The notes under the pieces were generated by a model. It saw nothing but the letters and a program-made list of their open reading frames with translations, was not told where the DNA came from and did no database searches. From the NCBI GenBank assembly GCA_900129675.1, contig FSRD01000001.1, forward strand, positions 7,925,501 to 7,989,500: a stretch of DNA of 64,000 bases, written 5' to 3'. Made by a program: the position numbers and the translations under genes. Origin of the DNA: Bradyrhizobium erythrophlei. Its GTDB lineage: Bacteria > Pseudomonadota > Alphaproteobacteria > Rhizobiales > Xanthobacteraceae. Below, one piece after another: positions 53,055-61,428 of this stretch. Every line of letters begins with the position of its first letter. Position 1 is the stretch's first letter.

Positions 53055-53765
53055 ATGTCCAAGAAAACGCGCAAGAAATCCTCCACGAAACCGTCCAAGA
53101 CGATCGCCAGGAAGGCCGCCCAAAAAGCGACCACGGCCAAGGCTGGCCGCGGCGGCTCAAAGGCGCCGGCCAAGAAGCCCGCGGCAAAAGCCGGCACGGC
53201 GGTGGCAAAGAAATCACGCAAACCCGCTAACAGCGCTTCGGCAAAAGCCTCGCACACGCCGGCGTCGAAACCGTTAAAATCCGAGCAATCCGCTTCACCA
53301 AAATTGGCCGTGGAGGGCGCGAAGGCTCCCGCCTTCCACTTGCCCCGCGACGGCGGCGATTATGTCTCGCTCGCGGACTATGCCGGCAAGAAACTGGTGC
53401 TGTTTTTCTATCCCCGCGCGGACACGCCGGGCTGTACCCGGGAGGCGATCGACTTCACCCGGTTGAAGGGCGCCTTTGCCGAATGCGGGACTGAGGTCCT
53501 GGGCGTCTCGGCTGACACCGTCAAGACACAAGAGTCCTTTAAAAACAAACATGAACTCTCCATTCCGCTCATTTCAGATGAGCAACATGAAATGCTGGAG
53601 GCCTATGGTGCTTGGGGCGAAAAATCCATGTATGGCAGGACCTTCCTTGGAATACTTCGGACCACGGTTCTGATCGGCGCGGATGGCCGGATTACCCGGA
53701 TCTGGCGCAACGTTCGGGTCGACGGCCATGCCGATGAAGTTTTGGCGGCGGCCCTAGCCCTTTAG
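53055..53765 (+). CDS. bcp: Bcp-type peroxiredoxin with basic N-terminal extension
   Basis: The 236-residue protein reduces peroxides through Cys127 in DTPGCTREAIDF. The usual resolving cysteine five residues later is alanine here, so Cys144 or a one-cysteine mechanism must serve. Residues 1-80 are a lysine, alanine and serine-rich tail (KKTRKKSSTKPSKTIARK...) absent from most Bcp proteins and resembling nucleoid-protein tails; it could bring the enzyme to DNA. The ATG has AGGAAGG upstream, supporting that the tail is translated. Confidence 0.88.
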   Translation: MSKKTRKKSSTKPSKTIARKAAQKATTAKAGRGGSKAPAKKPAAKAGTAVAKKSRKPANSASAKASHTPASKPLKSEQSASPKLAVEGAKAPAFHLPRDGGDYVSLADYAGKKLVLFFYPRADTPGCTREAIDFTRLKGAFAECGTEVLGVSADTVKTQESFKNKHELSIPLISDEQHEMLEAYGAWGEKSMYGRTFLGILRTTVLIGADGRITRIWRNVRVDGHADEVLAAALAL

Positions 53766-53928
53766 GCGTGTTCCTGGACGGGTTCCCTGAGGTGAGCCGT
53801 TATCCACGTCACTTGAAAACGCTTCAATTCACAGGGTTCCATTTCCGAAAAATTAACCATGAGGGGGTCAAATCGGCGTGCAGAATTAAGCCGTACGGAG
53901 CTCCTGTCCGACCGGCGCGGGAGTGCCG

Positions 53929-55299
53929 ATGTCGTACCGTTCCGGTCATCATTCCGAATATCACCAGCACCATCACCACCCCCAGGACCATGGCCGGGTG
54001 CCCCCTCGCCGCGCGGTGGCGCACGCCGCGTCCGCCGTCTCGGTCCAGGAGCGCAACGGTTACGCCATCGTCCACGCCGGCAAGCAGGTCCGATTCGGCC
54101 CGGTCGTGTTCTGGATCGTGGTCGGCACGGTGACTGTACTCGGCATTTGGTCGGCGGCAACCGCGACCTATTTTGCGTTTCGCGACGACGTCTTGACGCG
54201 GTTGATCGCCCGTCAGGCCGAAATGCAATACGCCTACGAAGACCGGATCGCCGAATTACGCGCCAAGGTCGACCGCACCACCAGCCGGCAATTGCTCGAT
54301 CAGGAACAGTTCGACCAGAAGCTCGACCAGATCATGCGCCGCCAGACCGCGCTGGAGTCCCGCGCCACCGCCTTGGGCGCCATGCCTGATGCCATGGTGA
54401 CCGGATCGATCCGGCCGTCGGCGCGCGGCGCCACCAACGATACCTCATCGACGGCGACGCCAAAGCCCTCCCCGATCAGCGACACCGTGATCTTCGTCGC
54501 GCCGCCAGATCGCGAGGCGCGACTGGAATCCCGCGCGCCGCTGATTGCCAGCCCGCAGCCGAACCAGTTCGCGAAAGTTCAGGGCGGCGTCGACAACGTC
54601 CTCGTCCGCCTGCAGACCTCGCTTGATCAGGTCGAGCGGCGCCAGATCGCAGCGCTGAGCTCGGTCGAAGACGGCATGGAATCGAAAGTGCGCCGGATGC
54701 GCGGGGTCATCACCGATCTCGGCCTCGACATGGCGCAGCTGGAGGCCGCAACGCCGCGCGCCGGCGTCGGTGGTCCCTTCGTTCCGGTCAAACTTACGGC
54801 CAACGCCGGGCCCTTCGAGCGCCAGCTTTACCAGATCAACGTCACCCGCGCCCAGGTCGATCGCCTCAACCGGACGCTGGCGCTCGTGCCCTATCGCAAG
54901 CCCGTCGTCGGCGAGGTCGAATTCACCTCCGGCTTCGGCGTCCGCAGCGATCCCTTCCTCGGCCGGCCCGCCATGCACACCGGCCTCGATTTCCGCGCCG
55001 CCATGGGCGATCCCGTGCGCGCGACCGCGAACGGCAAGGTGGTCTCGTCGGGATGGGCGGGCGGCTACGGCCGCATGGTCGAAATCGACCACGGCAACGG
55101 GCTGTCGACCCGCTACGGCCATCTGTCGCAGATCAACGTCAAGGTCGGCGACCTCATCAAGATCGGACAGGTGATCGGCGAGGTTGGCTCGACCGGCCGC
55201 TCCACCGGCCCGCACCTGCACTATGAAACACGGATCGACGGCGACGCGGTCGATCCGCAAAAGTTTTTGCGCGCCGGCGTGCGGCTCAGCGCGGGCTAG
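53929..55299 (+). CDS. M23 (LytM) metallopeptidase, membrane-anchored
   Basis: The 456-residue protein has a histidine-rich cytoplasmic start (HHSEYHQHHHH), one membrane helix at about residues 47-70, a coiled-coil region (residues 90-140), a disordered linker, and a C-terminal M23 domain. All zinc ligands are visible: the histidine and aspartate in HTGLDFRAAMGD and the histidine of GPHLHYE. Such enzymes cut peptidoglycan cross-bridges or act as activators. GTG at 53923 is two codons upstream of ATG 53929; the ATG is preferred. Confidence 0.88.
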   Translation: MSYRSGHHSEYHQHHHHPQDHGRVPPRRAVAHAASAVSVQERNGYAIVHAGKQVRFGPVVFWIVVGTVTVLGIWSAATATYFAFRDDVLTRLIARQAEMQYAYEDRIAELRAKVDRTTSRQLLDQEQFDQKLDQIMRRQTALESRATALGAMPDAMVTGSIRPSARGATNDTSSTATPKPSPISDTVIFVAPPDREARLESRAPLIASPQPNQFAKVQGGVDNVLVRLQTSLDQVERRQIAALSSVEDGMESKVRRMRGVITDLGLDMAQLEAATPRAGVGGPFVPVKLTANAGPFERQLYQINVTRAQVDRLNRTLALVPYRKPVVGEVEFTSGFGVRSDPFLGRPAMHTGLDFRAAMGDPVRATANGKVVSSGWAGGYGRMVEIDHGNGLSTRYGHLSQINVKVGDLIKIGQVIGEVGSTGRSTGPHLHYETRIDGDAVDPQKFLRAGVRLSAG

Positions 55300-55320
55300 A
55301 TCCGAAAACGCCGGGCTGGC

Positions 55321-56556
55321 TTACCGCGTGGCGTCGTGGCCGACCTCGCCGGTGATCACGTCGCCGAACAACTCCCAGGCCTCGCCGTTGAATTTCATCA
55401 ACTGCATCTGCTCGATCGGAAAGTAGTCGTCCGGCGAGGTGTTGATCATGATGCCCGGCAGCATCAGCTCGGAATGGAAATTCTTCAGGTTCGCCGCCTG
55501 CTTCATGACGTTATCGCGCGTGAGATTGTCGCCGCACTGCTTGAGAACCTGCACCATCGCCTCCGACTCCACATAGCCATAGAGGTTGTTGGCGTTGGTC
55601 TTGTCGCCGTCGGGATAATATTTATCCATGAACGCCCGCCACTTCAGGACAGCCGGATCTTTATTCCAGGTCGGGTCGGTCGGATCCTTCAGATAGGCCG
55701 TCGAGATAATTCCCTTGGAGTATTCGAGACCCGCCGGCTTCAACACCGAGGCGACCGAGGTCGCGGTATTGGCGAGGAAGAATTTCGGCTTCCAGCCGAG
55801 TTCGCCGACTTTGCGGATCGCCTGCGCCGACCCCTTTGGAGCGGCCCAGGAGAAGAAGATATCGGCGCCGGAATCGTGCAGCGCGACGATCTGCGAATCG
55901 ATCGAGGGATCGCTGACCTCATAGGACTTGTCGGCGATGATCATGTTGATCTTGTCGCCGAGCCCGTCCTTCAGCCCCTTGAACTGGTCCTTGCCGGCGT
56001 CGTCGTTCTGCCAGAACACCGCGATCTTGCTGTTGGGGAAATGATCGATGATGTATTTCGCGTAGATCCGCCCCTCGCTCTGGTAGTTGGGCTGAAAACC
56101 CATGGTCCAGGGAAAGTTTTTGGGATCGCCGAATTTGGTGCCGCCGGAGGCGACAAAGAGTTGCGGCACCTTCTTGGCGTTCATGTATTTCATGATCGCC
56201 GAATTGGACGGCGTGCCCAGCGGTTGGAAGATCAGCAGGACCTCGTCGCTTTCCACCAGTTTGCGCGCCTGCTCGATCGCTTTCGGCGGGCTGTAGGCGT
56301 CGTCATAGGTGATGAAATTGATCTTGCGGCCGCCTATTCCGCCCTCCGCGTTGATCATCTTGAAGAAGGCTTCCTCGGTCTTGCCGATCACGCCGTAGGA
56401 CGAGGCGGGTCCGCTATAGGGCATGATATTGCCGATCCTGATCTCGGTGTCGCTGGCGCCGGAATCATATTTCTTCTGCGCGCTGGCCGCGGTCGCGATC
56501 AGCGCGGCGGCCGCGAAAGCGATGACGTCGGCTAAATGTCTCGGACGTCCCAGCAT
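55321..56556 (-). CDS. ABC transporter substrate-binding protein, branched-chain amino acid type
   Basis: The 411-residue protein starts MLGRPRHLADVIAFAAAALIA with a signal peptide ending ASA. The periplasmic type I binding fold shows IRIGNIMPYSGPASSYGVIGKTEEAFFKMINAEGGIGGRKI and later FVASGGTKFGDPKNFPWTMGF. It is of the LivJ/Peripla_BP_6 kind; rhizobial members often bind aromatic or other acids rather than leucine. No permease or ATPase gene lies beside it, so it is an orphan. Confidence 0.88.
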   Translation of the reverse strand: MLGRPRHLADVIAFAAAALIATAASAQKKYDSGASDTEIRIGNIMPYSGPASSYGVIGKTEEAFFKMINAEGGIGGRKINFITYDDAYSPPKAIEQARKLVESDEVLLIFQPLGTPSNSAIMKYMNAKKVPQLFVASGGTKFGDPKNFPWTMGFQPNYQSEGRIYAKYIIDHFPNSKIAVFWQNDDAGKDQFKGLKDGLGDKINMIIADKSYEVSDPSIDSQIVALHDSGADIFFSWAAPKGSAQAIRKVGELGWKPKFFLANTATSVASVLKPAGLEYSKGIISTAYLKDPTDPTWNKDPAVLKWRAFMDKYYPDGDKTNANNLYGYVESEAMVQVLKQCGDNLTRDNVMKQAANLKNFHSELMLPGIMINTSPDDYFPIEQMQLMKFNGEAWELFGDVITGEVGHDATR

Positions 56557-56678
56557 CGTTCTCTCCCGATTTTTCGTACTTATTTTGCGCCAAGTTTCGC
56601 AAGTCGCGCGGGTGCTGGCAAGCATCGACTTATTTCGCCCGGCGAAACGGCATTGTTGCCCGTCGCCAAGTGTGATTG

Positions 56679-58862
56679 ATGCTCTGGGGAATCCTAACCA
56701 TTCCATGGCGGTCGGAATTGAAAAGTCGAATTGTTCCCCGACATCCCCGGCTCGGAGCTGCCGGGTTTCACTTCGCGCGCTGGCTAGCACAGCGAACAAT
56801 GGGCCCCGCTGGTTTTCATCAGCTCGGCTCGAAATTCGCCGACCACCGGTTGGCGCGCGTGCGCGAAAAACTTCGCCGCGGCGAGACCGTGTTCCTTGCC
56901 GGCCTTGGGCTTGCAGGCACGCACAATTCCGGTGTGGCGCTGGTCGCAGTGACGCAAGCGAACGGCCCGCGCCTGATCGTCAACAACGAAGAAGAGCGCT
57001 TCTCCGGCAACAAACACACCACGGAATATCCGCATCAATCGATCGAGGCGATGGTTGCGACGCTCCGCGCCGCCGGCCGCGACATCGGTGATATCGACGC
57101 GTGGCTCACGAGCTGGGATTATCCCTCGCTTGCAGGCACCCTGACGCGCTCGATGGTGGAGGAAATACCGCAAAGCCTCAACCTGGCGCGCGTCAGCGAC
57201 GCATCGGCTTTCGACCGCCGCCGCCTCGAGCAGATGACGCGTTCGCCCAAAATCCTGGCGCGGCAGCTCAGGCTGGCCAAGCCGCTGCCGCTGATCTGCA
57301 TGCCGCATCACGGCAATCATGCCTGGTTTTCATTTGCGGCCTCGCCGTTTGCCGATGACGGGGAACCGGTTGCCGTCGCCGTGCTGGACGGCACCGGGGA
57401 CGTCGGCTCAATCTCGCTTTACGTCGTCGAGAAGGGCGAGATGCGGCAGCTCTATTGCAACGACAGCATGTTCGATTCACTCGGCATGTTCTACAGCGTG
57501 ATCTCGTCGACACAGGGCGGCTGGACATGGCTTTCCAGCGAAGGCCGGTATATGGGTGCCGCAGCTTGGGGCGACATGAACCGTGCCAGCAATCCCTATT
57601 ACGCACGGCTGAAAGACGTCCTGCATCTCGGCAGCAACGGCGAGGTGAGGCTCAATCGCGCCATGGCGAACTGGCACTGCGAACCCGACATCAATCCCTA
57701 CAAGTCGCCGCTGATCGATATTCTCGGCGAACCGCTCAAACCCGAACAGCTCTGGAATCCCGACGCGATGCTTCGCGTCGAAGACATCCAGCATCGTCCC
57801 GACACCAGGGATCGCCTCGACAAGGCGGCGGCGACCCAATTGGTCTTTGAAGACGCGATCATCCATGTCGTCGATCACCTGTTGCGCATCACGGGCGCGA
57901 ACCGGCTGGTGCTGACCGGCGGCGTGGCGCTCAATGCCATCGGCAATATGCGGTTGCTCGAGCATTTCGATCAGGCATGGTTTGCCGAGGCGCAGCAGCG
58001 CGACGCCCGCCTGCATCTGTGGGTGCCGCCGGTGCCCGGCGATGCCGGCGTGACCATCGGCGCGGCCTGGCTGTTTGCGCATCTCGCCGGCGCGCCGCGC
58101 GGTGCGCCGATGACGCATGCCTTCTACTGCGGTCTGCCGCCGTCGCAGGCGGACATCACGGCGGCGCTGAAAGCCGACGACATCGTCTCGCAACGCGTTG
58201 GCGATATCTCGACGCAAGATGGCCGCGATGACATCGCCGATCTGATGGCATTCATCGTCGCGCAGAGCGGCGTGATCGCGCTGTATCAGGGCGCGGCCGA
58301 GACCGGCCCGCGCGCGCTCGGCCATCGCTCGATCCTGGCCAACCCCTGCGACCCCGATGCGCGCAAGCGGCTCAACGAGCGGGTCAAATACCGCGAAGCG
58401 ATCCGGCCGCTGGCGCCGATGGCGACGCTGGAAGCCGCCCAACACTATTTCGATCTGCTGCCGGGCGCCGCGGACGCCGATTACAACGCCTACAATTACA
58501 TGGTGCTGACCGCGCAATCGAAACCGCATGCGCGCGACAAAATCCCGGCGGTCATTCATGCCGACGGCACCGGTCGGATCCAGATCGTGCGCGCCGATGA
58601 CGATGCCCTCACCCACGCTTACTTGAAGGCGCTCGGCCGTCACATCGGCGTCGAGATGTCGGTCAACACCTCCTTCAATGTCGCGGGTCCGATCGCGCAG
58701 ACGCCGAACCAGGCGATTGATACCCTGCGCCGGTCGAAAGGCCTCGATGTCGTGCTATTGGTCGCAGACAACGGCGCGGTCCACGCGGCCTGGCACGGCG
58801 GCGAGCGCGACAGCGGCCGGTTTACCGGCTGGCTCGCGGAATGGAAAAGCCGCCCAAAGTGA
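56679..58862 (+). CDS. NodU/CmcH-family carbamoyltransferase
   Basis: The 727-residue protein has the two-domain layout of O-carbamoyltransferases. The N-terminal Kae1-like domain shows LAGTHNSGVALVAV and NEEERFSGNKHTTEYPHQS. The central part has the ATP-handling VLDGTGDVGS and TGGVALNAIGNMRL. The C-terminal domain shows ETGPRALGHRSILANP and VKYREAIRPLAPM. It would make carbamoyl adenylate from carbamoyl phosphate and ATP and pass it to a hydroxyl, as NodU does for Nod factors; the acceptor is unknown. About 75 residues precede the usual start, so initiation at ATG 56799 is possible. No synthesis cluster surrounds it. Confidence 0.82.
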   Translation: MLWGILTIPWRSELKSRIVPRHPRLGAAGFHFARWLAQRTMGPAGFHQLGSKFADHRLARVREKLRRGETVFLAGLGLAGTHNSGVALVAVTQANGPRLIVNNEEERFSGNKHTTEYPHQSIEAMVATLRAAGRDIGDIDAWLTSWDYPSLAGTLTRSMVEEIPQSLNLARVSDASAFDRRRLEQMTRSPKILARQLRLAKPLPLICMPHHGNHAWFSFAASPFADDGEPVAVAVLDGTGDVGSISLYVVEKGEMRQLYCNDSMFDSLGMFYSVISSTQGGWTWLSSEGRYMGAAAWGDMNRASNPYYARLKDVLHLGSNGEVRLNRAMANWHCEPDINPYKSPLIDILGEPLKPEQLWNPDAMLRVEDIQHRPDTRDRLDKAAATQLVFEDAIIHVVDHLLRITGANRLVLTGGVALNAIGNMRLLEHFDQAWFAEAQQRDARLHLWVPPVPGDAGVTIGAAWLFAHLAGAPRGAPMTHAFYCGLPPSQADITAALKADDIVSQRVGDISTQDGRDDIADLMAFIVAQSGVIALYQGAAETGPRALGHRSILANPCDPDARKRLNERVKYREAIRPLAPMATLEAAQHYFDLLPGAADADYNAYNYMVLTAQSKPHARDKIPAVIHADGTGRIQIVRADDDALTHAYLKALGRHIGVEMSVNTSFNVAGPIAQTPNQAIDTLRRSKGLDVVLLVADNGAVHAAWHGGERDSGRFTGWLAEWKSRPK

Positions 58863-58974
58863 GGAGACGATCGCCGGTAAGGTTGACGCGTTAGCTTAAC
58901 CGGCGACTTCGATTGCGCCGTGACGGCGACGCGCTATCGTAGGCCACTGGATATTTTCATCATCCGGACTCGCA

Positions 58975-59002
58975 TTAGCCAAGTGAACTTAGCCAAGTGA
59001 AC
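58975..59002 (+). repeat. Perfect 14-bp tandem duplication
   Basis: TTAGCCAAGTGAAC occurs twice in direct succession, ending five bases before the ATG of the next small gene. Confidence 0.9.
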
Positions 59003-59007
59003 GCGCG

Positions 59008-59202
59008 ATGCACGCCGAAAGCCAGGAACAGTTCCGAATATTGAACCTCAGTCCGAAGCCTGCCTGGGCCGAGGTCTGGCATCTCTGGAAAATCGTCTTT
59101 CCGCGGCGATCCATCACCGGACGATTGCTGACCGGCCGGGTCTGGCGGCGCTTCGACGGCCGCCGCTGGATCTACAAGAAGTTCACCGCATATTCGCGCT
59201 GA
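59008..59202 (+). CDS. Small hypothetical protein, 64 residues
   Basis: The product MHAESQEQFRILNLSPKPAW... is basic and tryptophan-rich, with no signal peptide or membrane helix and a composition like a real small protein (WHLWKIVFPRR, GRVWRRFDGRRWIYKKF). I do not recognise it. The ribosome site is weak. The 14-bp duplication lies directly upstream. Confidence 0.5.
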   Translation: MHAESQEQFRILNLSPKPAWAEVWHLWKIVFPRRSITGRLLTGRVWRRFDGRRWIYKKFTAYSR

Positions 59203-59230
59203 GCTTGAGGAACGCGACCACACGCCGATC

Positions 59231-59313
59231 GATCAGCAGCATCACCAGCATGGCATTGGTCGCGCCGGAACGCCGCAGGATCTGAAAAACACGGTGTAGG
59301 CGAGCGCGGTCGC
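59231..59313 (-). pseudogene. Relic of an EamA/DMT-family transporter
   Basis: Read on the minus strand, one frame gives ATALAYTVFF and, after a one-base slip, the next gives ILRRSGATNAMLVMLLI. Joined, this is the highly conserved stretch of EamA drug/metabolite transporters (ALAYxxFFxILxxxGATNxxLVxxLI). No more of the gene remains on either side in the window, so it is a small fragment left by deletion. Confidence 0.6.
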
Positions 59314-59340
59314 CCCCCGATTCACGCGTTCGCGATGCGC

Positions 59341-60213
59341 CTATTTCGGCCGCGACACGATCTCGATCATCCTGCCTTCGTCGTCGTCGGGCATCTGCCC
59401 CTTCGCGCGGGCATAGGCTTCGACGGCAGCACGTCCGAGCAGCGGCGCCTCTGCCAGCAGGGCCTCGGCCAGTTTCACCGCATAGGCCGCGTCCTTGTGG
59501 CGAAGCGCAGCCGTGAACGACGCGCCCGAAAAATCGCGTGCCACCATGCGCCTGGAGTGACGGATCACCTGCGGGCTGGCCACCGCGCCGGTTGCCATCG
59601 CTTCCGCCACCAGCTTCATGTCGAGCCCGGCCTGCTCGGCCATCGCAATGCCTTCGGCGAGGCTTGCGATCTGCACCGCGCCCATCAGGTTGTTGATCAG
59701 CTTGTAGACGGTCCCGCTGCCCACGGCGCCGAAGTGCCGGATCACGTTGCCGATCGGCGCGAGGTAAGGCTTTGCGGAATCGAGATCGGCGGTATCAGCG
59801 CCGACGAGCAACGTCAGCTTTCCGGTAGCCGCCGCGTCCGGCAGGCCCGTGACGGGACAATCGATATAGACCAGACCGCGGCCGCGCAGTTCGCGCGCCA
59901 TATCAAGCGCATGCTGGTACGACACGGTCGAACATTCGATCGCGAGCGTGCCTGCCTTCATCGTCGCGGCCGCGCCGTCCCTGGTCAGCCAGACCGCTCG
60001 CGACGCCTCGTCATCGGCGACCATGGTCACGACGGCGTCGGCATCGATTGCGGCGTCCTCCGGCGAGGTCGCCCATTGCGCGCCGCGGGCGATCAGATCT
60101 TCCGCCTTGGCCTTGCTGCGATTCCACACCGCGACGGTGAAGCCGGCGTCGAGATAACGGCCGGCCATGCCGTGGCCCATGCGTCCAAGACCGATGAAAG
60201 CAACGCGCGTCAT
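59341..60213 (-). CDS. Beta-hydroxyacid dehydrogenase (3-hydroxyisobutyrate dehydrogenase family)
   Basis: The 290-residue enzyme has the NAD(P)-binding FIGLGRMGHGMAGRYLDAG, the substrate-binding DCPVTGLPDAAATGKLTLLVG, and the catalytic lysine in GTVYKLINNLMGAVQ. It may oxidise 3-hydroxyisobutyrate or reduce tartronate semialdehyde or a similar small acid. It starts 3 bp after the prfB stop, so it is probably translated from the prfB transcript. Confidence 0.88.
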   Translation of the reverse strand: MTRVAFIGLGRMGHGMAGRYLDAGFTVAVWNRSKAKAEDLIARGAQWATSPEDAAIDADAVVTMVADDEASRAVWLTRDGAAATMKAGTLAIECSTVSYQHALDMARELRGRGLVYIDCPVTGLPDAAATGKLTLLVGADTADLDSAKPYLAPIGNVIRHFGAVGSGTVYKLINNLMGAVQIASLAEGIAMAEQAGLDMKLVAEAMATGAVASPQVIRHSRRMVARDFSGASFTAALRHKDAAYAVKLAEALLAEAPLLGRAAVEAYARAKGQMPDDDEGRMIEIVSRPK

Positions 60214-60216
60214 GCG

Positions 60217-61348
60217 CTAATCCACATCCTCGACCGCGCCGGGCGCGGTGCCGAACGCGCGTTGCGCCAGGGTCGCGGCCATGAATTCATCGAGGTCGCC
60301 GTCGAGCACGCCCGACGTATCCGACGTCTGCACCCCGGTGCGCAGATCCTTCACCATCTGATAGGGCTGCAGCACGTAGGAGCGGATCTGGTGACCCCAG
60401 CCGATGTCGGTTTTGGCCGCCTGATCGGCGGCGGCCTGTTCTTCGCGCTTCTTCAGCTCGATCTCATAGAGCCGCGCGCGCAACATATCCCAGGCCTGTG
60501 CCCTGTTCTTGTGCTGCGAGCGGCCGGCCTGGCAGACCACCGCGACGCCGGTCGGGATATGCGTGAGCCGCACCGCGGACTCGGTCTTGTTGACGTGCTG
60601 GCCGCCGGCGCCGCCCGAACGCATGGTGTCGGTGCGCACGTCGGACTCGGCGATATCGATCTTGATGCTGTTGTCGACCACCGGAAAGATCGCCACGCTC
60701 GAAAACGAGGTGTGCCGGCGCGCGTTGGAATCGAACGGCGATATCCGCACCAGCCGGTGCACTCCGGCTTCGGTCTTCAGCCAGCCATAGGCATTATGGC
60801 CCGAGATCTGGATGGTGGCGGATTTGATGCCGGCTTCTTCGCCCTGGGTTTCCTCCAGATATTCGATCTTGAAGCCGTGCTTCTCGGCCCAGCGCGTGTA
60901 CATGCGCAGCAGCATCGAAGCCCAGTCCTGGCTTTCGGTGCCGCCGGCGCCGGCATGCACTTCCAGATAGGAATCGAACCGGTCGGCCTCACCGCCAAGC
61001 AGCGCTTCCAGCTCGCGGCGGGCGACTTCCTTCTTGAGCGCCTTCAGGGCGGCCTCGGCTTCGGCCACCACGCCCTCGTCGTTCTCGGCCTCGCCGAGCT
61101 CGATCATCCCGATATTGTCCTCGAGCTCGCGCTCGACCTTGCCGATGCCGGAAAGCGCATCCTCCAGCGAGGTGCGCTCCTGCATCAGCTTCTGGGCCTT
61201 CTGGGGATCGTTCCAGAGATTGGGATCTTCGGCGAGCTTGTTCAGCTCGGCCAGACGCGCCGTGGATGCATCGACGTCAAAGATGCCTCCTCAGCAGCCC
61301 GACCGACTGCTTGATCTCTTCAACAAGGCGTTCGACTTCGGCGCGCAT
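60217..61348 (-). CDS. prfB: Peptide chain release factor 2, with programmed +1 frameshift
   Basis: RF2 ends translation at UGA and UAA. Frame one runs from ATG 61348 for 23 codons to an in-frame UGA (61279-61277); ribosomes must slip +1 at CTT-TGA-C to continue at GAC, giving 376 residues. The internal AGGAGG at 61291-61286 stands three bases before CTT, as in Escherichia coli. The rest has SPFDSNARRHTSF and the GGQ catalytic loop GAGGQHVNKTESAVR. Codon recognition by RF2 at its own UGA gives autoregulation. The downstream dehydrogenase begins 3 bp later. Confidence 0.96.
61276..61291 (-). promoter_or_regulatory. prfB: prfB programmed +1 frameshift signal
   Basis: AGGAGGCATCTTTGAC carries an internal Shine-Dalgarno-like AGGAGG, the slippery CTT and the UGA stop followed by C, all at the spacing of the classic RF2 site. 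When RF2 is scarce, ribosomes pause at UGA and shift +1. Confidence 0.95.
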
Positions 61349-61428
61349 GGTGGTCTCTGATCTGCGGCACAAGCCGCCGGTTCGATTGTGCGAGGGATGT
61401 AGCGGCGGTAGCCGCAAAGCGCAATCGG

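Noticed and set aside
59335..61314. 659-codon plus-strand frame opposite the dehydrogenase and prfB
   Set aside because: Shadow frame; both minus-strand genes have full motif sets.
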